A stretch of DNA of 37,281 nt from Clostridia bacterium (GTDB lineage Bacteria; Bacillota; Clostridia; Christensenellales; Aristaeellaceae): the NCBI GenBank assembly GCA_017476605.1, contig JAFUZM010000357.1, positions 1-37,281 on the forward strand, given 5' to 3'. This document shows, piece by piece, positions 16,386 through 23,779 of this stretch (positions are counted from its first letter, which is position 1; every line of letters starts with the position of its first letter). A program made the position numbers and the translations under genes. Below the pieces are notes generated by a model that ran no database searches, was not told the origin of the DNA, and worked only from the letters and a program-made list of their open reading frames with translations.

Positions 16386-16745
16386 TCAGTTCATTTCCAT
16401 AACCTTATCCAGATATGCTTTCCGCTTCTCTGGCTTCAGGTTCTCGTAAGTGTAAAGAAAGAGCTTCAACATAATTTCATTTGCGCTTTTCCGACCGCAG
16501 CACCGAATCTTTGCGAAATCCTCTCGCCGGTCAACATCGTTCACGACAGAATTGATGGTGCTATACCCGGCACGGCGAAGACAGTTATAGGACCGTACTG
16601 ACAATTCCAGGGAATCGATATCTTCATCCATCGCCGCCATACCCTGATATACAGTAAAGCGAAAAATCCCATCCCGGTCACAAAGCCAGTCCACGAATGC
16701 CTCGTTTTCAATTTTTTCTGATATCATCTCCCGCGTAAAATTCAT
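16386..16745 (-). CDS. RNA polymerase alpha C-terminal-domain-like mini-protein
   Basis: A 119-residue protein. Residues about 40-97 match the C-terminal domain of the RNA polymerase alpha subunit: DIDSLELSVRSYNCLRRAG, then CCGRKSANEIM. The positions equivalent to E. coli alpha Arg265 and Asn268 (VRSYNC), Gly296, Lys298 and Ser299 (GRKS) are all kept; these bind the DNA minor groove. There is no alpha N-terminal domain. The first 40 residues are an acidic helical segment and the last 20 a Lys/Glu helix. It lies behind a terminator-like hairpin and a 126-base gap, with GGGGG ahead of the ATG. It could anchor the system on DNA or redirect transcription. The fold call is firm and the role inferred. 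Confidence 0.85.
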   Translation of the reverse strand: MNFTREMISEKIENEAFVDWLCDRDGIFRFTVYQGMAAMDEDIDSLELSVRSYNCLRRAGYSTINSVVNDVDRREDFAKIRCCGRKSANEIMLKLFLYTYENLKPEKRKAYLDKVMEMN

Positions 16746-16775
16746 ATGTCACAGCCCCCTTCATTTGATAGCGCA

Positions 16776-16784
16776 ATCATAACA
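16776..16784 (-). promoter_or_regulatory. Possible extended -10 promoter before the alpha-CTD gene
   Basis: On the minus strand TGTTATGAT forms an extended -10 element about 30 bases ahead of the gene start, behind a small hairpin CTACC/GGTAG. No good -35 is present at 17 bases. It would allow the last two genes to be expressed independently of the upstream operon. Weak evidence. Confidence 0.3.
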
Positions 16785-16802
16785 CTACCAAAGGTAGCCG
16801 TG

Positions 16803-16819
16803 GTCGCCTGCCATGCGAC
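16803..16819. repeat. Hairpin copy A of a repeated intergenic motif
   Basis: GTCGCCTGCCATGCGAC: a GTCGC/GCGAC stem around a 7-base loop. A copy with 16 of 17 matching bases lies in opposite orientation at 31117-31133, also between genes of the same operon. These are the two widest gaps of the operon. Confidence 0.6.
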
Positions 16820-16832
16820 ACGCCAGGACAGC

Positions 16833-16858
16833 AAAACGACCGGCATTTGCGCCGGTCG
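16833..16858 (-). terminator. Intrinsic terminator or attenuator after the helicase gene
   Basis: On the minus strand CGACCGGC (16858-16851) and GCCGGTCG (16844-16837) form a perfect GC-rich 8-bp stem with a 6-base loop. It is followed by only four T residues and then GC, so read-through is likely. It separates the thirteen upstream genes from the alpha-CTD and AAA+ genes and may lower their expression. Confidence 0.65.
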
Positions 16859-16871
16859 CTTCAATAGTTTC

Positions 16872-19800
16872 TTATATTTCATCCGCTTTCAGGAAGTGTC
16901 CCTGATCACATCGAACATAGATACCATACTTGCCAAGAGCAGCATGTATACCGCAGTGATGGATCGGACAGGTTACGTGTTCCCTGTCGATATACCAGTT
17001 CGTCACCTCCGGTGTCAGATATGCAATCTCCTTGCAAGAAGACGAGGAGCACTTCAGGAACACCTTCCCCTGACGGGATCTTGTAACAGTCATCGGGCTC
17101 TTGCACTTCGGGCATTTCTCCATCTTTCGGACAAAAGCATCAATACCCGATGCGCCTTTTCCGTCAGCATCCTGATCTCCGCCACCACCGCCACCTTTGA
17201 TTGGACCAGTGGAACTGTCTTTCTTCTCCTGCAGCGGTTTTCTCTGTCCATTAACCACGCGATACTCCAGATCCGAAAATGCCTTGATCATTTCAAGAGT
17301 ATGCTCTCCTTTAATCCTGTAAATCGTCTGGCATACTGTCATAAAACCAGAGTTTCCATCGCGGAACATCCCTCTCGATTTCGGGAATCCGTACCAAGCC
17401 ACCTTATCGTCAATAACAATCAGCGGGAATACTGCATCCTCAGATGCCCAGGCAATATTCTTCCAGCCATCCGGGAGTTCCTCATATCCGTTGGTTTTAC
17501 ATAGAACTCGAATACCGTTCCTGGCCGCATCCGTTATAATCTTCAGAACAGAAGCCTGTGTTTCTGCATCAAGTTTACCATCAGGAATTGAAATGACGAT
17601 TTTCTCATGAGCTTTCTGTACATCCAACCTGAAATCGTCAATAGCATCGTTCAGATGGTTGTAAAGACACAGATTCCGTGTTGACGGCAACTGTTCAATA
17701 TAAGGTGCCAGGGTTTTCTCTTTTACTGATATAACCTTCCCAGACCCCATCAGATACTTCACCAGCCGATAAAAGATATGCTGTGTGCCACCAAACTTAT
17801 TCTCCCAGAAGGTTGCATTGGCAACAGCGATCAGCTTTCCTCTTGCTCTGGTCACGGCAACATTGATCAGACGAGATACAGAATCCATCTCTTTTCCCAT
17901 CAGCCAGCCCACTTTTGAAGCAGGATAGTTCTCTACTGCATCAAAAATAATCAGGTCACGCTCCGATCCCTGGAACTGGTGCACCGTAGAGCAAGCAACT
18001 TCTGTACTATCATTCTTTCTATGATCCTGAATCATGGCTCGGATCAATCTGGTTTGAGCTGCATAGGGGGTAATGATTCCAATACTCTTCTCCCCGTTTT
18101 CTTCCGCTTTAAGGGCTGTAGAGAACGAGATGATCGCGCTGAGGATATTGAACCGTGAGTTGTCACTGTTTTTCATGGCAGCACTATATGAGCCAGCCAT
18201 ATTGATCAGACTGACAGCGCTCCCAGCCAGCGGCTGTTTCTTTACAATCTCTGTCCGGTTTGACTGCACACTATCATGGTCAAGCAGAAGGTTATTATAA
18301 ATATTTTTGTTCGGGAAGGCAGAAATCGCAGGATGCATTCTTCGCTGTTCGTTCAGCATGACGAGCCACGGATGTGCGCAGACTTTCGAACCATTGGAGA
18401 TTCCCAGATAGGCAAACACATCCACGCCCAGAACAGTTTTTGCATCCGACTGGACGATAGGAGCCAGCTGTCGGAAGTCACCAACCAAAACAAGCTTTTC
18501 CCTAGCATAGGAAGCTGCGCAAATGATCTGCGGCACATATGCCATACTGACCTCATCAAACATCACGATATCATATTCTTCCTCATCAAAGAGTGAATCG
18601 ATCGTTACTTTTGAGATCGTTGTAGCTACAAGCTTTGCCTTTGATACATACTGGCGTTCTTCTGTTCGTACTTCAGCCCGAAGCTTCTTCAGCTCTTTCT
18701 CTACCTGCTCCCCTTTATAGGAGTTGTAACCGCCGGTTTTCTTTAACTGATCCTTATCCCGGTACAACTGATCAATTTTTCGCTTCAGATCGGGACGATG
18801 ATTCAAAACATAGTTATACGCCACCGCATAGGAATCCTGTGATAATTCCTCATCCCGAACATAACCGTAACGAAGAACCTTTCCTTCTGTAAGGAGTTTT
18901 CCCATGCCAGCATTCCGCAGGCCTGCAACAGTCTGCTTTATAACGCCATCAACAGAAACATTACTGTGGGAGACGATCAATATCGTTTTTCCATTTTGCA
19001 GACCTTCTTTTGCGATCTGCGCCATAGTATAGGTTTTGCCAGTTCCGGGCGGCCCCCAGATCACCGTAATATCATTGTTTCTTGCGGCACTGATTGCAGC
19101 TGCCTGTCCTTTGGGGATCGACGAAGCAGAGTCTGTTGTTGCAAGGCCTGGTCCTTCATTAATCAGCTTCATGGCCATCCGGCTGCTGCCTGTTATGCTG
19201 TCGAGTTTATTGACCAAAGCCTCCAGAAGTTTCCATGGCTCTACACCCAGCATAGCCTGTCCGATCTTGACTCCAAAGTCCTTGTCAATGATCACAATGA
19301 TTTGGAATCCTTCACAGACAAGGACGCTTCCTGTAGCCTCGTTTGCACCAACATAAAGTGTAATCGGCGCATCATCAGAAAGATTCAGCTCCGCTTCCAT
19401 CTCAAAACTATATGTACTCAACCCGTTTTTATGGTTTATGAGCGTACCGTTTGTCAGCTTATGTCTTCGACCGCCCTCATTCTGCAGAAAGAATTTTTCC
19501 CTGAGTAATGCTTTCTTGTATTGTTCTAATTTAGGAATCTGATAGGTCTGGCCACCGCCACCAATATCTCCAGTATCGGTGCCCCCTGGTGTAGTTCCAC
19601 CGCCCCCTATGGGTGCCTTTTCCTTTGCCTGTCGAATACTTTCTTCGAGTCGAAGGATCTCCTCATTGCTGAGTCTTCGTCCCATCACATAGTCCAGTGC
19701 AATCCCCGTGTCTTTTCTGTATTTATAGGCAATTTCATATCTGCGATGATCTCCGGCCAGGAAATACAAAACAAGCACAGAGTCAGACAGCATAAAGTTA

Positions 19801-20420
19801 CGCTTTTCGATGGGAATGTTCAGAGCAAAGTTCTTATTACCGCTCTCCTTAGGCTTGCACTCACCCATGTAATAGTTATCATATTTCCGGTTCAATTTAT
19901 CGGAAAGATATGTTTCATTCAAGGAAACATCTACACTGATTCCTGCCTTAGACTGCATACGGAAATTCAGCTTAATAGCACCATCCAACACAGAAATCTG
20001 CGGCAAGGTAACCTTAAACGGGCAGTTGTTAAAATTCTTTTCTTTTATCCCGTTTACCGGCTGATCCGGTCCCGGCTGTTCTCCAGGAACCCCCGGGGCA
20101 ATTGCGGAGATCTTTACCGTTCGTTTCAGCACGCTTTGCCCATAGCAAATAAACCAGAAGCGAATCGCGTCATCCGCAAGTTTCTGGTCAATGCCGTATA
20201 TCTTCACAACCTTCTTTTTGTATTTATAATAGACTGGATCGTTAATTACCTGTAACTCTTCAATCTCTCTCGGAAGGCCCAGGTGAAATAGATTCACCAG
20301 AATATTATTCATCTGAACGTCCCTTGGAAACAGGTCGCTCAGTATCGCCCGGAACTTCTTCTCATCAAAAAGGCATTCCGGGTGTGATTGCAAGAGGCTG
20401 ATAAATTCCTGCTCCTTCAT
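16872..20420 (-). CDS. UPF1-like superfamily 1 helicase with N-terminal adaptor domain, degenerate PLD-like domain and zinc finger
   Basis: An 1182-residue protein from the ATG at 20420, behind GAGGGAG at 8 bases. Residues 1-104 form a helical domain shared with the LRR protein at 31138-32223. A beta-rich region, a Gly-rich linker (near 280) and a SMBP2-like region follow. The SF1B helicase core has Walker A WGPPGTGKTYT (near 455), DEVS Walker B (near 621), GDFRQLAPIV motif III, and the AVTRARGKLIAV motif VI. Residues about 910-1055 have the PLD-like layout (LIVIDDKVAWYG), but the His and Lys of the HKD motif are absent. The end carries a topoisomerase-type Cys4 finger (CPKCKSPM, CSSSSC) and a second Cys/His cluster. 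It would translocate on RNA or DNA; nuclease activity of the PLD part is unlikely. Confidence 0.9.
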   Translation of the reverse strand: MKEQEFISLLQSHPECLFDEKKFRAILSDLFPRDVQMNNILVNLFHLGLPREIEELQVINDPVYYKYKKKVVKIYGIDQKLADDAIRFWFICYGQSVLKRTVKISAIAPGVPGEQPGPDQPVNGIKEKNFNNCPFKVTLPQISVLDGAIKLNFRMQSKAGISVDVSLNETYLSDKLNRKYDNYYMGECKPKESGNKNFALNIPIEKRNFMLSDSVLVLYFLAGDHRRYEIAYKYRKDTGIALDYVMGRRLSNEEILRLEESIRQAKEKAPIGGGGTTPGGTDTGDIGGGGQTYQIPKLEQYKKALLREKFFLQNEGGRRHKLTNGTLINHKNGLSTYSFEMEAELNLSDDAPITLYVGANEATGSVLVCEGFQIIVIIDKDFGVKIGQAMLGVEPWKLLEALVNKLDSITGSSRMAMKLINEGPGLATTDSASSIPKGQAAAISAARNNDITVIWGPPGTGKTYTMAQIAKEGLQNGKTILIVSHSNVSVDGVIKQTVAGLRNAGMGKLLTEGKVLRYGYVRDEELSQDSYAVAYNYVLNHRPDLKRKIDQLYRDKDQLKKTGGYNSYKGEQVEKELKKLRAEVRTEERQYVSKAKLVATTISKVTIDSLFDEEEYDIVMFDEVSMAYVPQIICAASYAREKLVLVGDFRQLAPIVQSDAKTVLGVDVFAYLGISNGSKVCAHPWLVMLNEQRRMHPAISAFPNKNIYNNLLLDHDSVQSNRTEIVKKQPLAGSAVSLINMAGSYSAAMKNSDNSRFNILSAIISFSTALKAEENGEKSIGIITPYAAQTRLIRAMIQDHRKNDSTEVACSTVHQFQGSERDLIIFDAVENYPASKVGWLMGKEMDSVSRLINVAVTRARGKLIAVANATFWENKFGGTQHIFYRLVKYLMGSGKVISVKEKTLAPYIEQLPSTRNLCLYNHLNDAIDDFRLDVQKAHEKIVISIPDGKLDAETQASVLKIITDAARNGIRVLCKTNGYEELPDGWKNIAWASEDAVFPLIVIDDKVAWYGFPKSRGMFRDGNSGFMTVCQTIYRIKGEHTLEMIKAFSDLEYRVVNGQRKPLQEKKDSSTGPIKGGGGGGDQDADGKGASGIDAFVRKMEKCPKCKSPMTVTRSRQGKVFLKCSSSSCKEIAYLTPEVTNWYIDREHVTCPIHHCGIHAALGKYGIYVRCDQGHFLKADEI

Positions 20421-20434
20421 ATCAGTTACTCCCT

Positions 20435-21454
20435 CTACCGCCGGAACAATATTCTGCATGTGTTTGCAGCATCGTTAATTGTCTGTTGTCCTGTAATCTG
20501 GCTCATGCCTGCATCAATATACTGCTGCAGCGCATGGTTCGTCATCTCATCTGCAATGTCTCTGGCCTTCAGCTTCCCGGTAAGTTTGAAATAGACCATT
20601 CTGGAATTACGCTTTACCTGCCGCGTGATGTAATCACGAAGCAATTTCTTGGAACTGAATATAAGCCCCTCTTGCTCAAAGAAGCCTAATTTCTTTTCTG
20701 CACATCTGGGAAAGCCCGTCGAAAAAACATGATCTTTGCGGATCTGTGCATCCGTCACATTATAATAATCGTAGGAAATAGAGTCAGCAGATCCCACCCC
20801 TATATCAAAGGTAATATCCAGATGACAGGGGGTGCCATCAATGTTTACAATGTTCCAGGCGTGATCTGTCATCTTCCCTGTTTCATCTGCCGCCTCACCA
20901 AAGAGTACTATGCATCGGACGTCAACCGCATTCAATAACACCTTGGCTGCCTTTGCGATCCCTTCACACTGTGCCTTCTGATGGGCAAAAACGCCAATTA
21001 TGTTGTGTGCAGCGATAAACCTGGAAACATCTTTGACATTGGCCCCACCATAATCGTAGGTGATCTTCTGGCACATATAGTCATGAATCTTACGCACCTT
21101 TTCCAGATCGCTTCCCTCGGTCAGCTTTAGATTATATATGATTGCATTGGCTGCATCCTGTATTTTTTGATTGTAGGATGCCACGTTCTCCTGTGAAAAG
21201 AAATACTGCGGCATCACCGCATAATTGCCATTTGCATCCTGTGCCAGGTCCATACGGGACTGGTTCAGGAAATACAGCAAAGGATTGTCATCCATAATAG
21301 CCTGAATGATGCGCAGATACGACTTCGCGTCATCATTTTCAAAAGCAGATACCGGAATGACATCTTTATGTGCCATGCAGCCCTGATATATTTCCCTGTA
21401 TATCTGCTTCTCATTTTCCGGAAGCTTACCATAAAAATATCGATCAACGATCAA
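20435..21454 (-). CDS. Cytosolic transglutaminase-like protein
   Basis: A 339-residue protein of the transglutaminase/protease superfamily. The catalytic triad is visible in order: Cys163 in HQKAQCEGIAKA, His198 in MTDHAWNIV and Asp213 in PCHLDITFD. The region before it (VRKIHDYMCQKITYD) is the usual helix ahead of the domain. There is no signal peptide, although most bacterial family members of this length are secreted or surface-linked, so it should act in the cytosol as a cysteine protease, cross-linker or peptidase. About 110 N-terminal and 100 C-terminal residues are not recognisable. It lies 38 bases behind the sacsin-like gene and 14 bases before the helicase start. Confidence 0.85.
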   Translation of the reverse strand: MIVDRYFYGKLPENEKQIYREIYQGCMAHKDVIPVSAFENDDAKSYLRIIQAIMDDNPLLYFLNQSRMDLAQDANGNYAVMPQYFFSQENVASYNQKIQDAANAIIYNLKLTEGSDLEKVRKIHDYMCQKITYDYGGANVKDVSRFIAAHNIIGVFAHQKAQCEGIAKAAKVLLNAVDVRCIVLFGEAADETGKMTDHAWNIVNIDGTPCHLDITFDIGVGSADSISYDYYNVTDAQIRKDHVFSTGFPRCAEKKLGFFEQEGLIFSSKKLLRDYITRQVKRNSRMVYFKLTGKLKARDIADEMTNHALQQYIDAGMSQITGQQTINDAANTCRILFRR

Positions 21455-21492
21455 GTATTTCCCCCTCGCTATGTTTCAAATCTTATCGATAA

Positions 21493-23760
21493 TCACAACC
21501 CAAGGATTTTTTTGATTGCATTTTTCTTTGAACGCTCCATAATGATCTGGTCATTCTTGATATCCAGTAGTGTTTCCCCGGTATAGAAATCTACTATCCC
21601 ATTGATTTTCTCAACCATGTCTGAAAGGCTCGCATCATAAGCCATTTCTCCAGCAGCAAGAAGATCTTTAAGAAAAGCCTTCTGATTGGAGACGAAATAA
21701 TCCGCTGCCAGATATTTCAACATCCGCTCATCAACCAGAGTATCATCAGATTCGTCATCTTTCTGCTCTGGGATATCATAGCTGTTGCAAATGAATTCCC
21801 ACTCTTTGACCGTTTTATCCAGTGTCACAGTATCGCAGGGGTTTGTAATGTACAGATACTCGACTTTTTCCCCATCCTGAGATATAACGAAAACCTTATA
21901 GTTTTCCCCAAGCCGCTGTGCTGCAGCATATTCTTTCTCAGACAGGGCAAATGAATCACCGATCGATTTTACCTTCTTCACGGCGATATAGCTCGCATTA
22001 CCCATGGCATCTACAGATTCAATGCTGTAATCTTCACATTTTCTGGAAACATCTTTTCCACTTCTGCCTTCATAGATTTCCACAGCAAGACAGTTCTGAA
22101 TCGGTGACTTCCATTTATTAACCGCCATTGTCATTTGTTTGCTTGGAAGCTTCACAGGACTTGCAGTCGGCTTCTTTTGTGCTTTACCTGGTTTCTTCAG
22201 GCTCCCAAACACAGCGTACTGATCAGAAAGTGTCGTCTTTTCCTTCGGGGAGAGCATGGTGCTTAGAATAGAAAAGAAATCCTGCCCTATCTCGCTGGAG
22301 TCGTTCGTGTCAGACAGTTTCAGATATCCCGCTGCCGTAGGTATATAAATCCCGCCCAGTTTATCCGGATCCGCCAACACTCCACGATAACAATAAACAA
22401 AGATCTTTGCTGCGATGCGTTCTCCCAGAGCATTCGCTTTATCGGGATCTGTAATCAGTTCCCGAAGAATCTCCTGACTGACCTCGATAGCTCCATATTT
22501 TGAAAGCAGCTTCTCAATTTTCTCGATACCCTCGTAGAACCAGTCACTGTATAGGTTATAGCCAATCTGCGGCTGTGCATTTGCCAGCTGTTTCTTCTCC
22601 TCCTGCTCCAGCCATCCCGGCAGATAGTTGACATTCTGAACCGTAGTGCGTTCGCCATTATTCTTAAGCACCCAGGGCTTCATGCGGAGCTGATTGTCAA
22701 TTTGTTGTTCCAGTTTTGACACAAGTTCCCCAAGAGAAATATGGCTTCCAAGGAGACCCAGCGCCGATATCTTCTTTTCTTCTTTCTGGGCTGTAACACG
22801 GATCAAAAACTCCGCAAACAGCTCTCCTGCTTTCTCCAGGACATCCTTTGTAATATCGTCGGAAATGATGTGTTTACGAGAAGGATCTGTGGAGAAATCA
22901 GAATTCACCTTGAAGGGGAATCCCGTTTTGTCCATTGTGGGGAGATAGCAGTGAAATACAGCATCTTCTGAGTTACATGCAATAATGCCTTTCTCATCAT
23001 CATACCGGAAGGCAAGAGAAACACCAGAATTCTCCGTGATGTACCATTGTTCTTTGGAACCGACAATTTTGATCAGCAGATCATCCCCGACATGTTTCCG
23101 TATGACCTTACAGGAAACATTTTTAGACGGGAGATTGATTTCTGCATTTGAAATCTTTCGCAGGAAAAGAAGCCAGCCACTGTTAAATCCGGCCAGCTCC
23201 TCCTTAAACTTCTCAATCTTTGCGTTACGAAAGATAAAGAAAGTGGTAAAGCCATCTGATTCCAATTCCTCGATCTTGACAACAACCCGATGTTCCAGCT
23301 TTCCCTCATCAAACAGGAATGGAATTCTTACTGTAGGCACTTTGCTTTCTGGCATTCCGAGCGTCTCAGCACACTGTGATTTTGAGAAGGTAAAATATGC
23401 GCCGGAGGAATAGATAATAATCTCTGTAGATATCGTAGTGGCGCTCTTGAATCCGACACCTCGATATCCGATATTTTTTCCGCGCTGCTTATTGCTGGAT
23501 CCGGAACGACAGATTGCCATAATATCATTCTCATCGAAGCTTCTGCCGTCATTTGCTACGATCAGCGTACTTCCGACACAGTCTACCCGGATACGACTGG
23601 AATCTGCGTCGTCAGCATTCTGGATAAGTTCCACAAAAGTACGCCCATCGTAGCTCTCAGACATATACTTCTCCATGGCAGCAAGATCTTCGAGCATTCG
23701 CGGCGACGCTTTAGCTTCTTCGATAAAGGTATTTGAAATTGTACCGATAATATCTTTCAT
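21493..23760 (-). CDS. Sacsin-like HATPase with C-terminal DUF3883
   Basis: A 755-residue GHKL ATPase. The N-terminal domain has the N box VELIQNADDADSS (Asn48), VANDGRSF (Asp70-Gly72) and the lid motif IGYRGVGFKS (98-106), as in sacsin and Hsp90-like proteins. Residues about 545-630 match DUF3883 (NO VEIN C-terminal): VEIYEGRSGKDVSRKCEDY, then IAVKKVKSIGDSF and LSEKEYAAAQRLGENYKV. This fold is related to restriction-endonuclease-like nucleases, but I see no clear D-ExK motif. Similar proteins are common in bacterial defence islands. The ATG at 23760 follows AAAAGGAG. It lies 19 bases behind the large acidic protein gene. Confidence 0.88.
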   Translation of the reverse strand: MKDIIGTISNTFIEEAKASPRMLEDLAAMEKYMSESYDGRTFVELIQNADDADSSRIRVDCVGSTLIVANDGRSFDENDIMAICRSGSSNKQRGKNIGYRGVGFKSATTISTEIIIYSSGAYFTFSKSQCAETLGMPESKVPTVRIPFLFDEGKLEHRVVVKIEELESDGFTTFFIFRNAKIEKFKEELAGFNSGWLLFLRKISNAEINLPSKNVSCKVIRKHVGDDLLIKIVGSKEQWYITENSGVSLAFRYDDEKGIIACNSEDAVFHCYLPTMDKTGFPFKVNSDFSTDPSRKHIISDDITKDVLEKAGELFAEFLIRVTAQKEEKKISALGLLGSHISLGELVSKLEQQIDNQLRMKPWVLKNNGERTTVQNVNYLPGWLEQEEKKQLANAQPQIGYNLYSDWFYEGIEKIEKLLSKYGAIEVSQEILRELITDPDKANALGERIAAKIFVYCYRGVLADPDKLGGIYIPTAAGYLKLSDTNDSSEIGQDFFSILSTMLSPKEKTTLSDQYAVFGSLKKPGKAQKKPTASPVKLPSKQMTMAVNKWKSPIQNCLAVEIYEGRSGKDVSRKCEDYSIESVDAMGNASYIAVKKVKSIGDSFALSEKEYAAAQRLGENYKVFVISQDGEKVEYLYITNPCDTVTLDKTVKEWEFICNSYDIPEQKDDESDDTLVDERMLKYLAADYFVSNQKAFLKDLLAAGEMAYDASLSDMVEKINGIVDFYTGETLLDIKNDQIIMERSKKNAIKKILGL

Positions 23761-23779
23761 AGATCCTGCTCCTTTTGGA

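Noticed and set aside
16746-17504. 252-codon plus-strand frame
   Set aside because: Mostly antisense to the helicase C-terminus; it reads across the terminator and hairpin region and has no ribosome binding site.
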